DNA of 64,000 bases, from contig NC_079886.1 in the NCBI RefSeq assembly GCF_029227915.1, positions 7,440,001 to 7,504,000 of the forward strand. The letters are read 5' to 3'. The notes under the pieces are model-generated. The model was not told the DNA's origin, made no database searches, and saw only the letters and a list, made by a program, of their open reading frames with translations. The DNA comes from Hydractinia symbiolongicarpus (lineage: Eukaryota; Cnidaria; Hydrozoa; Anthoathecata; Hydractiniidae). This document shows, piece by piece, positions 1-13,700 of the stretch; within the stretch, counting starts at the first letter, position 1; every line of letters begins with the position of its first letter. A program made the translations under genes and the position numbers.

Positions 1-2115
1 TTTTTTAGTTATATTTCAGTTTCTAAAGAACAGGAAAAGAGATTTTTGTCTCGTTTTTGAGAGAATAATGTATTAGTCACTCCTAGCAAATAGCCTATAA
101 GCCTTTTTGGTACAACAAGTCAGTTTTAGTGACACAACAGTAATATTAGAATTCTGTTTTTTGTGTTTTGTTTATTTGATATTTTTTGTTTGTTTTACAC
201 TCTGTTAACTTCAACTCGACAAGTCAATTTCCTCACAATGCGCTCTTATCAATTTCCTTTGCCGCGTTTTAATGATGAGACGCCATAAGAGCAAATTACT
301 ATAATTCCTGACCACCCAATCACAAATCATACATTTTCAAATTATATTTACTTAAACAAACACCACTCCCGAATTAAGTGTAACATCAATATAAGTAAAA
401 ACAGATTAAAAAAAAACATCTCCGATCTCCCTTTGACATTCTTCAAGCAAGAACTGTGTTTTAAGCTTTACTGTGTTTCGCGTTGTGTACCCACATTGAT
501 TAAAATTCTGTTGACAAATATATGCTTCTTAATGACGTTAAACCTAATTCTATTTATGCTTTCCATTTTCATATTGGTTAAGGATTAGGCAATAAAAACC
601 GGACAGTGATTTCTTAGGTAAAATAAGCGAACCAGACAAATTAGATTTTGAATCTGCAACGAAAATGCAATCAGTACATATTCCAAGAGTAAAAGAGTAT
701 TTTAAGTCATTATCATTTCTCAGTCATTGCTACAAGTATTTTTGAATTTTTCAAAAATATTGTGCCCCTTTTATACTTACTCGTGTAGTTTTTTAAAACT
801 AAAGTCTAAAACGTTTTAAAATGTCAAAAATTACGAAAATTTTTTACTAGATTCAAAACCCTTTCTTTCCTTACTTACTGTGTTTATTATACTGTGCGTC
901 ATAAACCTTCATTTAACAGAGACGATGTGTTTATAAAACAATGTCATTAATTTTTCTTTCGTTGTTTTTGTCTCGGTTATACAAACAAACAGTGCAACAG
1001 TGTTTGGTTTTCGCAACGATTTTTGATCCAGAAAAGACAGTTCTAATTATCTTTTGTAGAACATCCAAATACAATCGACTCTCGGATTACAAACACCCCA
1101 AAAACCAGACACCTCTAATTAACGGTCAAAGGAATTTGCATCGGTAAAACTACGGTCAACTTCTTAGCCGACACTTATATCAGCAGACAGTTTTTCGTTG
1201 AACGAATACCTGTCTGTCTAAATATTTTACTGGGAATCCTCTTTAATAAGGAAACAGGGTACTTTTACCATTTATCCATAATGTCACTTGTTGTATCAGC
1301 ATCCCGCTTAACTACTTTGTCCATTCTAGTTTTCTATGGTGTTCATAAAAATATATCATTTTTAAATGAATCAGCAGTCGGTTTAAGTATCTTTGCTATC
1401 CCTTAATTAAAGTGGATTGACCATGCGTTACCAGTTCGTGACTTCTACAGTCGTTTCCTTCCGAATTAAAGTAAGAAAACAAGACTCTCCATATAACGCA
1501 CACTTCTAATTAGCAAAAAGTAATTCCCCTAACCGGTAGTTGCTAATTAAAGAGTCCAAGGTTGCTTTGGCTTGAAACAGCTTTTCTAAAAAAGTCCTGA
1601 GACTCGAACCGGTCTCATATGGAGGGTTATGAACTTATTAGTTAATTTGCTGGCAAATGGACGACAGATGAAAAAACGTTGTTAAATTACTTAATACTTT
1701 ATCAAAACTAATTCGATGAGGATGAAAACCACTAAAAAGAGGAAATGAATAAGGGAATCTGGCAACTTTAGGGATCAGCAAGATTTGAGACGCGCTTATT
1801 CTTAAAAATTTGACAAGCTCGCGCAAGAAACAATAGCTGAAACACAGGCTAATTCATAACAATTAGGCTGCATGTCGACCTTTAATTCATTACTATGGCA
1901 CTTTCATATTTTCTGTTGTTTAAAGGTGATTGTGAACATCTTGTTGATGTTCATGCGGAAGTGTTCCAATAACCGGAGGACTTTGATATATGAGATGACA
2001 CAATGAAGTACGATGGTCGTGGTGTTCACACCTAATTTATGCATATTTTGAAGAGGTGTAATTTGACCTACCAGTTGTTTTAGTCTTATTGTCACGTTAA
2101 TGGCAAAACATGAAG

Positions 2116-2487
2116 TTCGGGGCCGTTAACACAGGGGAGGAGGGCAATAGGGGCCTTCCACACTTTTTTGTCTGAAAATTTTTTTTTAGAAATCTGGTAT
2201 CACTGTTATACTATTAATGACTTAAAATCGATAGTTTATACAAGACATATGAGAGTGTTATATATATTGTGAATATTGTCATATATACAATATTATTGTC
2301 AAAATTGTCAAAAAGAAACGCATTTCTTATTTTTGCACTATATTTGATCAAATTTGATCGAAATAAAAGAAAAACTTTAAATGTCTAAAAAAAAAACACT
2401 TTACAGATACCGAAAAATCATTTTTTAGCATTCTAGAACTTTTAAAAATATGGCGCGACTTAATCCTGTTGTGACGACGGCCCTGAA
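2116..2487. mobile_element. Possible MITE with imperfect terminal inverted repeats
   Basis: The left edge reads gttcggggccgttaacacag, and the reverse complement of the right edge reads gttcagggccgtcgtcacaac. The two share the core gttc-ggccgt-cac, about 370 bp apart, with AT-rich non-coding sequence between them. The layout fits a small non-autonomous DNA transposon. The CAGGGCC-type end is reminiscent of hAT elements, but I could not find a clean 8-bp target duplication. Chance similarity is possible. Confidence 0.35.
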
Positions 2488-5400
2488 CATGTATCCCTTT
2501 TTACGGTAGTAAGACGTACAGGCTTTTTCTTAAAAGATTATACTTTATAAGAATATTTAAGATGAAGACAAAAAATTAGGAATGTTCTTAAAATCTGGTT
2601 ATCTTGAAATTCGTGTTAAATGAACTTTGTTAACTCACACATTCTCATTAAATATCCTTTCTTATTGTTTATTTAAAGTATATTTTATCCTTACAAAACC
2701 TAACAGCAGCAGCTCATGCTGATTTTTACACGAGTCTGTATTATCAATCTCTGAAAAAATCTATCTGTGCGAAGAATATGTCCAAACGTTAAAAATATTC
2801 ATGTTCCAACGAAAAAAACAATATTCTTATTGAAAAAATTTCAACAATTTTTTTCGCCTTGTTTGCTTATTGGATGAAGAAGTTCATTAATTTCTATCTT
2901 TCTATTCTCAGGAAGAATTGTTGGCATAAACGTTGTCAGGTCTTTGCATGGCATCCTAACAAGTAATTCAAAACTAGGAACAGGACCTACGCCACTGAGG
3001 AGGGGGTAGCTATAAACCATGTCTTAGGGCATTGGCATGGCAATTTTCACCCTATAATGATAGAGACATCACTCCTAGCGCAAAGGTTTACTGGTTAAAT
3101 TTTCACTCTATGCACTATTAATAGCAATAGAAACTGCATAAGTTATCTTCCACGCACAAAATAACCAAAAAATATAAAATAAAAAAAAAAGAACGTCCTT
3201 TTAGTCAGAAAAATAACTGCTGACCGGAGGCCAGTAGGACAAAAAGGCGTAGCTTTAGGCGGATGGTAAAACCTTTGCTAATAAACGCAATTTAACTCAG
3301 GGTTCTTCTCTTTCGTGTAACAAAACTATATTATAAATTTCAGCCTCAGAACGAGACAAATAATCGCCTGCTCTCGCCAACCCTGATAGAATGAGTGGTT
3401 GTAGACTATGTCAAACTTTGGTTAGATGAGTACTGAGAAAGATTTTTCATTAAAGCTAAAAAAGTTTTTATAAACCAATCAAATTGATTTTTTTTGTCTC
3501 CATTTGTTTTATATTTTTCGTTATCTCATTTTAATGCATTAAATATGAATAGAAAAGTCGCGCAAATAATAATATACGCAGATAATTTTCTCGCGTTTTA
3601 AAAACATGTTGTGTTGTTGGTCTCTGAATTATAAACCTTGTCCCCAGGATTTCTTGTTTTCGTAATAAAGACCTTAAAACCCCTGGGAAGCCAAAAAACG
3701 TACAGTGTAGATAAGTAGGCTTTATTATGTGTTCGATAAATATGACCAGCCTGGCATCACCGTCAGGTAAAATCTTATTGGGAAGTTCCACCAATTTCGG
3801 GGCGTTCGGCAGAATATGTTCAAGATACTAGTTTGTTGTGAACACGTGATTTTGATAGTGCACGGAATTTAAAATTGTAAAATGGCGGTGCATGTGGGAA
3901 ACAGTTTTAGATGCATTTGCGGAGTTTAAAGGAGAACTTTCAAAAAATGGCCAACAACGTAAGTGCTATACTTGTATTAAACAAGCTGCACGAGGCTTTT
4001 TTTGTGGTACTTGATTAATGTTTTTCTCAACACTTTAAAATGTGGCCAGTTCAGGATAATTTCACATAAACGGGACTAGCTGCAGAAAATAATTAAGCTG
4101 TTTAACTCAAGAATGTTTTTTCATAGACCAGAAAGGAAATAATAGTTTGGTGCAGATGATTTTTTAAAAATGTTCAAATTTTCTAAGTTTCCCTCCAATT
4201 TTGAATTCACTTGAATATAAATGTGCATTGTATGGTGGTTTTTAATGCTCAGTCATAAGTTTGACTAAGAAATAAAAACAAAACAAACACATTTTGAAGA
4301 AAAAATTAGTATTAAAAGGGTTTCCAGCCACTTGTGCAGTACCCAAAGCAATCAAATTTTAACATTTCTTTTACAGATTAGTTATTGAAATATCTACTGA
4401 AATACCTCAATATATATAAGCATAGCCTATAAGGCTTGTTTACAAGGTTTTGTGTATCTAGCTTTCTTAAAACTTTAAATGCCTTCAGGGGCGGATAGAG
4501 GAAGTTAAACAATTTAGTTCGTTATTTACAAAGTCACTAAGAAATGGGCGTTAAAAAAACGCAAGGCGTTTAAGGGCGTTTTTTACTTTCAATATGAGGA
4601 AAACCAAGCAGGGACAGGTCTATATATTAGCCAGTTTCATACTGAGATTTAAAGTTAGGTCTTGTAAGGTAAACCATTCTTTGAAGCTAAAATCATTGAT
4701 TTAAAAAGAGGAGCTTATTCCAATTCCCATCTGCTTTTAATCTGGAAATACGTATTGCCAAGCACAACAACTTTCTTTATCCAACTTAACTAAAAGCAAA
4801 GCTTTAATAAAAAACATCAGGCGTTTTCTTTCTCCAGCTGACAAAAAACTTTGTACAAACACCACACATGCTAGTTACGGCTTCAAAGTTTCATATTCAA
4901 TTCAACATGGAAATCTCTACACAAGTCAGTCGCAATAAATTTATCAGGGGGGTGTTGTACAATTTTTGTCAAGTTCTTATTTCTTTGCTGTTTTATGACC
5001 TTGATAACAAATCTTCAAAAGTAAATATGTTTTTTATTATTTTATTTTTGTTGCGAAAAATTATTGTGCAACGAAGTAAAGCATCATTTGTTTTTGTTTT
5101 TAACGGTTTTTAACAGTATTTCACAAACCACTACCCCTTAATGAATATTCCTCGCCTTATTTGACTTACGTGTGGTAAAATTACGGGGGTTGGTTTATGT
5201 TTTTTGAAGTCACATGTTACCATTATTTATAATTTTCACCCCCTAATACAATAAGTAAGTCGAAGTACAGCGAGATTGAATTAGGGGGTATACGCTACAA
5301 TTTTTACAGCGAATTAAAACAAATAACTGAACTTTGTGCCCCCTAATAAAACAACATGCGAAATAAGTTGCAGGATAATTAAGCAGTATCTTCTGTATTA

Positions 5401-6239
5401 CACCACATCATTGATGAATATGCCCTCAACTATATAATACATGCATGTGTGTATTATGTGTAGAAATTTTATAGAAATTCAACCCAGAGCTTACTACGAA
5501 AGACACCGTGGAAGATTTTTGTGCATAAGCGGAATACTTTTTTAAAATTGCAACAACAAGGCTTTTGACGAAATTAAGTACGTCCACCAGACTAGCTTGA
5601 CATACCGCCACTGGCATTTGTCACTTCAATATTGAATTATGAATAGACGGTCTTGTCCAAATTGAAACAAACTTGACACATTTATAGTATATCATAAATT
5701 TTTGCTTATATCACCTCTTTTTCTGTGACGTCTTGGAATTTATCTAATAATCAGCCTAAAATTCAATTAGTTACATTCTAGAGCAGAGCGAATTTTAACA
5801 TTCTGTTTAAAGTTTCTGCCAGCTAAATAAAAGTTATATAATATATTTTCTGGTTTTAACATAGTTCACATGAAGAAAGGCCAAAAATTTGTTTTTTTCC
5901 TTATTTTCAGGATCTGAAAATTACGTGACAAAAATTCTCAGAATGATCCCCCTAAATAAAATAAAGTTATGTTGTAAGTTTCAAGTCCTAAGGATAATTT
6001 CAATGAATGTTATTATATTTTCCTGATTACAGGAAGTTTATAGAAATTTTTACACGTATTAAATTTTGTGAACTGTTTTATAAAAAAAATCAGTTTGTTT
6101 ATGTATATAACCCATTTTGGATATAATGTTTTTCCTTAATTAATCTTTTCAATTATTATTCAGGATTTGACTAAGAAAATAGGTATATAGTAGATTATAT
6201 ACACAACAAAAATCACTTTGACTATTGGATGTATATAAG

Positions 6240-6938
6240 TTAAGCCTGTGTCACACTTGTGAAGCAGATGCAGAAGCAAGTGAAGTAAGCATGCGCAGTT
6301 AGTGTAAGCAAGAAGTGAAGCAAGAGGTGAAGCAAGTAGCTCACACTAGCGCAAGAAGATCAGTTTACCATACACTGGCTCAAGAAGTGTTGCTTGGGGA
6401 CAGAGAATCTTATTTAGTTAGAATTTTATATAATTTTTTAGCATAAGTTTGTGAAAAGAATTTGTTTTATATAATAACTTTTGCAGGTATTTTCGAATGT
6501 CGCCTAAGTGGTTTCAGTAACTTTTAAATGTTATTGGTCCATCGATAGCAAAGAATGATACTCGATTGAGAAAAGCTATTTCTCCTGCTGAACAATTATC
6601 TTTAACAATTCGTTATCAAGCTTGGAGTCTTTTGTTTTTATCTTTGTGGTCTTTATCGGATTTATCATACAAAATTGTATATTTCCTGACAACTTCGGCA
6701 AGTATTTCATCTGCCATATTTGTTGTTATGATACGTACTGCTATTTTGTTGTTGTTTTTTACCATTTGCTTCACTTGCACACCTTGCATTACCTGCTCAC
6801 ACTACAAAAATCATGAAGCAGACGTGAAGCAGATGCAACAATGAAGCAAGAATATCAATTTTTTTTTATATTCTTGCCTTAACGTTTGCTTCATGCTTCA
6901 CGCTTGCTTCACTTGCTTCAGTCATGCTCACATTAAAT
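6240..6938. mobile_element. PIF/Harbinger transposon remnant, internally deleted
   Basis: Both ends are rich in GAAGCA/TGCTTC repeats in opposite orientation: gtgaagcagatgcagaagca at the left, and gcttcacttgcttcagtcat near the right. Inside are two broken coding pieces. On +, about 6530-6628 reads as the N-terminal part of a Harbinger nuclease (motif RKAISPAEQLSLTIRY, like the 'R..I.P.ERL..TLR' start of HARBI1-type proteins). On -, about 6625-6732 reads as the start of a MADF/Myb-like partner protein (MADEILAEVVRKY, then LYDKS). The two pieces now meet tail to tail at about 6625, so the middle of the element was deleted. The flanking TTAA is compatible with the 3-bp TTA/TAA duplication of this superfamily, but the exact ends are not fixed. 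Confidence 0.7.
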
Positions 6939-7525
6939 TAATTTGAAGAAGTAGTTGAAGAATATACCCCCAGATATCAATTAGTTATTCTGTCCATTAA
7001 ATCAAAGTCTTTTTTTTATTTAGTAATAAGTCTGTAAATTTTTTACTCATTTTCGCCTGCTTAAGAAAATCATGATTTTTAAAGAAGGCTGTCTTCAATT
7101 CTGCATTGAATAAATTTACTAAGAATTTCTTTTTAAAAACATTTTTAAATTCAATTGTTTGAATTTTGTCTTAAAAAATCTGCCAAACAAGAACATTATT
7201 TTAAACATAGCCTATGATGTTCTTTATTAGTCATGGTATATAATACGAAAAATGTGATGATATTTTGACAGATGATAGATGATTTTTTTTCTTATTACTT
7301 CTTATGTTCAGTATTTATACTGAGGTTAAGAATGATTTGAAAATGATCTTATTTTGGGGCTCATATATATAAACAAACAACGCTTATGTTAGTTAGTTTT
7401 GAGTTAGTGCAAATTGCTATATAATTTTATTTCGTTGTTAGCATAGAAATAAAGGGAAAGTTTAGATCATGTAGCAAGTAAAGGCAATAAAATAATGCAT
7501 TACGATTCACCATGTTTTATTTCAG

Positions 7526-7705
7526 TAGGTTTACTAGGTGAAGAAGGTGGTACTTGTCCAGAAGTTCCAGTAAGAGAGTGTCCCCCTAAACCAGTTCAAG
7601 AAATCTGTTTGATTGATGCAGATTGCCCAGAAAGGGAGCAGAAGTGTTGTTCCGATGGTTGTAAATTGGTATGCATGAAAGTAAATGCTACTGTTAAAAA
7701 AGAAG
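7526..7705 (+). CDS. Collagen exon: WAP domain 1
   Basis: A symmetrical phase 1-1 exon of 180 nt (acceptor ttatttcag, donor gtgagt). It carries a complete eight-cysteine WAP (four-disulfide core) fold, with the usual DCP...KCC..GC...C order ([18 protein letters not shown]). WAP modules are small extracellular domains, and in collagens they sit in the N-propeptide. The phase 1-1 borders make it a shuffling-competent module. The frame is forced by joining to the next exon (G|TTTGTGC). Confidence 0.92.
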
Positions 7706-10700
7706 GTGAGTCTCAAGAATAAAATCTAACATTTGTTACCTAAGATGTACAGTTAAAGCCATCTGTAATGGCTACTAAAGAACAAAGTAGAGAAAAAAAA
7801 TTGTATCTAATTGACATTGTTATTTTAAGTCCTTGTTTTGTGGTGTTCTCCACAATAAACATACCACAAAAAGATAAAAGCACAAAAATAGTAATGCAAC
7901 CAGCAAGCCATTTATATGTGGCTGTTGGTTGCAGTAAAGAGATAGTCACTGTAAGTAAGTTTGACTGCCATTAAATTCACCAGAGTGTATTTCGTGGTGG
8001 TCGTTATAAACAGGTTTGACTGTAACATTTTTTTTGTAAACGTCACTTAGTTTTATAAATAATGAGGGAAAGTAATAGTAAGCTTTTGTTAGGGAAAACA
8101 TGAAAATTTGAATCCTTGGAGGCTGTAATTTTCCAAAATTTACAAAATGTATTTTAATACATTTGAATTTTGATAACCATATTTTGATAATAATTTTTTT
8201 TTACCTTATTGTCTTCATTAACTAAAAAAAGTTTTGCATTAACTGCGATACTGCGGATCATTAAATGCCACATTGCCACATAAACAAATTTTTTTGCTGC
8301 TATTTTAATAATTTTCTTTGAAAAACAATTTGTTAATCTCTTATATAAAGTCTCATCTCTGTTTATAGCATAATGACTTAATTTCCTTTATTCAGTTTGT
8401 GCTGTCCCGGTGGATCTGGGTTTTGTCATTGATGCTTCTGGAAGTATTGGAGCTGTTAACTTTCAAAAAATTCTGCAGTTTGTTGCACAGATTGTTGATG
8501 CATTTGATATTAGGGAGAATGGAACCCGTGTTGGTGTCATTTATTACTCAGATGATGCCAAAATTGCTTTCGACTTTAATAAATTTAAAGGTGATCAGCT
8601 TAACAAAGAAAATGTGGTGAAAGAGATAAACAAGATTTCAGTAACAGAAGGTCAAACAAGAATTGATTTAGCCCTTCGATTAGCAAAGAAAAGCTTGTTC
8701 AGCTTAGAAGGAGGAATGCGCCCTGATAAACCAAAGGTAATGATATCTAATGAGTTTAAAAGTTACACAAGTTGATTATGGTATTCCCCGATTTTTTTAT
8801 TTTAATCCAATGTATGAAATGTATTGAATCTTTGGGTCTTATCTAATACTTTATATTAAATTATTTTAAATAAAAAACTTTTGGCACAAAGCATTTATAT
8901 TGAGAGAAAATCAAAACTAAATGAAAAAAAATCTTAGCAGAAGCTCCCCAAAGTATTTTGGGTAGATAATGTTTTGTCCCTAATTTGGCAAGTGCTAAAG
9001 ACCTCACACAATAAACCCTGTCCTGATATTGTGCATTATTAAGACTAATCAGACTCTGCTTCAAAAATATGAAGAATTTGTTGTAAGAAGCTTTAACATC
9101 ACTATTTGTTTAACAATCTATGTGAGTAAAAAAGATGTTCTTGTCCATACATTATTTGATAGACCAATAACGCCATAATCAAGACTCCAGCACAAAAAAC
9201 ACAACTAGCTTATTAAATGCATTAAAAGGTTTACTTGTAGTTAAAAATTACCCTAAAATAACTGTAGCCTCCCAAAATGAGGGCTGATTTCAATTGCTGG
9301 AAAAGAAATACTACATCATAAAAATATTTTTCATGCCGTGCTCACAAAATTTGTTACTAGCTCGGATGTATTTATTCTATGTCTTGTAGTAGTCTAGCAC
9401 ATGTCCTGAACGTTAACATGGACTTTGTTTGTGATGTAAAGGTTTGTTCTTTAGACTTTCAAGAATCATTTGTTTTGTTGAAATATGAGGTTTTGAAAGG
9501 CTGAAAAAGAATAAAAAAATTCTTCTGATTGGTTGTAAATTTAAGCTACTGTGCAAACGTGAAATGTAGTTATTTTGTTATAAAAATGTACAGTTTAATA
9601 TATACTACTATAATGGCATTATAGATTGCATTGGTTATGACAGATGGTCGTCAAACAAAAGGCCTTGATGCTCCAGATGCAGAGGATTTACACATTGCAT
9701 CCCGACCTCTCAAAGATCTAGGTGTTCAGGTGTATTCACTTGGTATTGGTAATGATTATGATATTGGTGAATTGCTTGATATTGCATCTGACGATGCTAG
9801 TGTCTTTCGTTCCACTGATGTTGACGAACTTGTCAGCATTGTTGCAAGTATAACAGAGCAAACATGTAAAGGTAATGCATAGTTACATATGTCTTATTGA
9901 TATTTTTGTTTCATATAAATATGTGAATCCAGTCGCTCTATTTACAATATTTTTTATGCAACTAACCTCACATTTTACAATAAAATATCAGAAATAGAAT
10001 TAATGAAGTGATATTGAAATCGACTATGAGATTATCTTGGCAAAATAAATTTGTCGAACATATGTATAAGTTTCTATGTATATTTTTTGTTAGGCTGCAC
10101 AAATCCCCTTGATATCCACTTTGCTCTTGACTCATCTGCTAACGTTGGTGAAGAAAACTTCGAAATGATGAAAAATTTCATTAAAGCAGTTGGCTACAAG
10201 TTTATCATATCAGAGAAAGGATCTCATATATCAGCCTCAGTGTTTGGTGATGAGGCTACTCTAGTTTTTAACATGTCAAAGGCTACATCACAAGACGATT
10301 TTATTACTGAAGCAGACACAATTCCGTACCTTGGAGAAGGAGGAACAAGTATCGACAAAGTACTTAGACTTGCTCAAAATGAAGTATTTACATTGGAAGG
10401 TTTTTCACGACAAAATGTGGCCAAAGTGTTTGTGTTACTCACTGGTAGTAATTGTGATACATGCAAAGAAAAATTAGAGGAGGCTGTCAAGCCACTTAAA
10501 GCAGCTGGGGTACATTTAATTATTATTCCAATAGGAACCAGAATAAACCTGAATGAACTTCAAACCATTTCATCTTTGCCATCCAGCCAATTTGTGATTC
10601 CGCAGCAGTCATTTTCAGAACTGTTAAATGGTATTTTTATTCAAAGAGTTTCGGAAATGATATGTTCTGGTAAACCAGGTGTATGTGTTGAGCCACCAAT

Positions 10701-13700
10701 TCCAAAAAATTGTGAGAAAATTGCATACAACTGTGATGTTGATGTTGATTGTCCATCAGGAAAGAAATGTTGTCTCAAGGGATGTGAGCAAAAGTGTGAA
10801 GCACCGGTCACAGGTAGGTTATACTCGAGTACAAAATCAAATATAAATTGATGTTGAAAGTCATTTTTTTACTAAATGCCTAAGAAAGTAATTTATTAAT
10901 TGATGATCGTTTGTCCTTTGCACTAGTTAAAATTAATTCTGCTTAAACAAAAGTTTTTAATGGGTGGTTTTAAAATTAACTTCTTCTACCTAATCCCTTT
11001 CAAGTTTTGCCAAAAACTTTAAAATATTTTGTCATCTTATCTAATCTCATCTTTGATTGCTTCTTCCTCAACCATATTTATGTTATTCTAGCATGCATCG
11101 CACCACTTGATTTGGCGTTTGCATTTGAGACAACACAAGATGGAGAAGCTGATTTTGAAAAAATGAAACTCTTTGCCTCAGACCTTTTAGATCATTTTAA
11201 GATTAAAAGTTCTGGAACTCATGTCAGTCTCTCAACATTTAGTGACAAACCAAATAGAGTTTCCAAGTTCTCATCATCATATAATGCTGAAGTTATAAAA
11301 TCTCAAATAAAAGGTTTAAAGAGTGATGGTGGATCTAAAAGCAATATAGGCACACTTCTAGGATATGCTGGAAAGGAGGTTTATAATATTCAAAGTGGAG
11401 CAAGACAGTCTCAACCTCGTGTTTTGGTTATTTTTACTAAAGGGAAATTCCCTCAGGAACAGGAAGTGTTTGCACTAGAAGAAGCTCGCAAGTTGAAAGA
11501 AGAAGGACAAGATGTACAAATAATTGTAGTAAATATGGGACAATCACTACAAAAAGAATTGTTAGAAAATATAGTATCAAAACCCAGTTCTGCTAAACTG
11601 ATTACCATTGAATCAGATGATGACTTAATCAGTAGCGAGAAAAAACAGAATATTGCAGAACAGGTTTGCTCTGGTAAGATTAACTTCAACAGTTGTTAGC
11701 CCAGAAAGTTGATAAAATCATATCACATTTGTAATTTCTAGCTAAAGATTTTTTGTGTGTTTTAGCATGATCCAGTTTTAATATTGAATAAGTTCTGTGA
11801 TTGAAGTGTTTACGTGTTAAATTATATTATACTTTATTTTTATTATTTTAGCTAAAACTAGGAAGAGAGAATGTAAAGAAAAGTTTTTCGAAGTATGTAG
11901 TGTAAGGGATAATCTCTGCGAAAGTGATTTTGATTGTCCTGGTTTTGAAGAATGTGCAAGCGATGGCTGTCGTCTTCGCTGCACATACTGTGGAAAAAGT
12001 AAGTATTATTGACGTTGAGAAAAACTGTCTATACACACTGTGTATGTTCTTGACTACATCAATCAATAAGCGATTTAATGTACCACTGGACATTACAGAT
12101 AAAAGCAATCAGTCACATTTTAGAAAGAAATTTCTTCCGCAATAATTTTGGGGATGTTTACAAAAAGTTGTAAATAACCTTTTGAAGCACTTAGTGAAAT
12201 TATTATAGGAACACATTCACTGCATCTCGCATTTAAATTATTTCGTTGGGGTGTTACTTATATGATTTATGGCCTTCCATTCAACATAATAATGTAATAG
12301 TTTATAATCCTAAGATAAAGACGAAATATTGACAAGCTAAACTAAAACATCTATGGGTATTTTTCCCTTTCTACTTTTTGTCAGCTGTGAATATTTAACT
12401 GAGATGTCACTTTTGTGTCTAATTTAAGTTCATTGTCTTTGATTACCGGCTTTTTATTTTACTAAATGTGAGAAACAATTCATACATTTTCAAAACATTT
12501 GCAAATGACACCTTGTTTATGTATAAACACATAAGGGGAGAACAGAAGGCAACTATGAATTTTACGAGTCTTGAAGTACTCTAAAAACAAAAAAACTTTG
12601 AAGAAACATAACGCAATGCTGTGAACAAATGTACTACAAACAGCAAACAAGTTAGTTACAGTGTTGTTTCCAAGGTCTACTGTCCACCACGTAATGGAAA
12701 TAACAATTAACTTCCCACTATATTCTGTGGTTTCTAAGTCGTGAAATTTCATTGAAGTGTGTAATATATGGAATAATATATATCACGAGTCCTATACATT
12801 GCCAATGCGAACTTTATTGTAAAAATTTAAAGTTTTTGAGATCCCATGAATGTTTCGTTTTAGAGATATACATAAAATGTCAATCTATAGTGCTACAGGG
12901 AACGTCTTTTTTATTGAAACTTTACTTTTTGAAAATCTGATTCACAAAGATATCCTTCTTCTTTCCAAGGATGTGATGACAAACTGGATATTTTATTAAT
13001 GTTTGACGATTCAGCAAAAGTTGGTGCAGAAGCGTTCCAAAAGACTAAAAACTTTGCAAAAACAATGATGGAATGGTTTAATATCAACCAAAATGGTACA
13101 AATGTTGCTGTGATGACTTACAGTGACAAGGCAAAAGTTCACATGCCTTTGCCACTTCCTGGAACAAATGATCCACCTCAGACGTTGTTTGATATCCAAG
13201 GCTCTTTGGATTCAGTACCTTACACTGGTGGCAGCACTTCAAAGTTGGATGTTGCCTTAGGAACTGCAGCTGCACAAGTCTTCCCATCATCTGGTAAAAA
13301 ACGAGCAAAAAGGGTAAGTTTATGTTCCATATTATTTTTTCAGTTGACATTACAATAAATCTGTAAAGTTAAATTATAAAGGTATTCAATGTTTATTGAA
13401 GACAAGATTATTTCTTTTTTAGGCTGTTATTATTTTCAGTGACGGAAAGGATGATTCGTCATCACGTTTAGAAGTAGCATCGTGGCCGTTAAGAAGTCAA
13501 AGACAAGATGGCGACTCAAGCTACAGTGCAGTTCGAATCATGGCTGTCACTGTCGGTGATCAAATCAACGTTGACGCCCTCGAGAAAGTTGTAACACCAC
13601 CTCTCAATGATAACGTTTTTGTTGCAGCTGGATTTGACGATATGTATAATGCAATGAGAAAATTAGCTGAAGAATCATGCATTCCATTGGCAGGTTAGTG

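Larger units (their letters stand above)
1..7525. other. Non-coding stretch upstream of the collagen gene
   Basis: No exon of a recognisable gene was found here. The open frames are short, low-complexity and show no domain. It probably holds the first intron and/or promoter of the collagen gene, because the first exon I can place (7526) starts in mid-protein with a phase-1 acceptor. Two MITE-like remnants (2116-2487 and 6240-6938) are listed separately. I looked for a signal-peptide exon ending in a phase-1 donor and could not identify one with confidence. Confidence 0.5.

Noticed and set aside
941-1147. Frame starting MSLIFLSLFLSRLY, considered as the collagen signal-peptide exon
   Set aside because: There is no good phase-1 donor after the hydrophobic part, it lies 6.5 kb away, and AT-rich DNA often yields such Phe/Leu runs.
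7740-7974. Overlapping 68-69 codon frames on both strands after the WAP1 exon
   Set aside because: They lie in an intron, on opposite strands of the same sequence, and have no recognisable motif.
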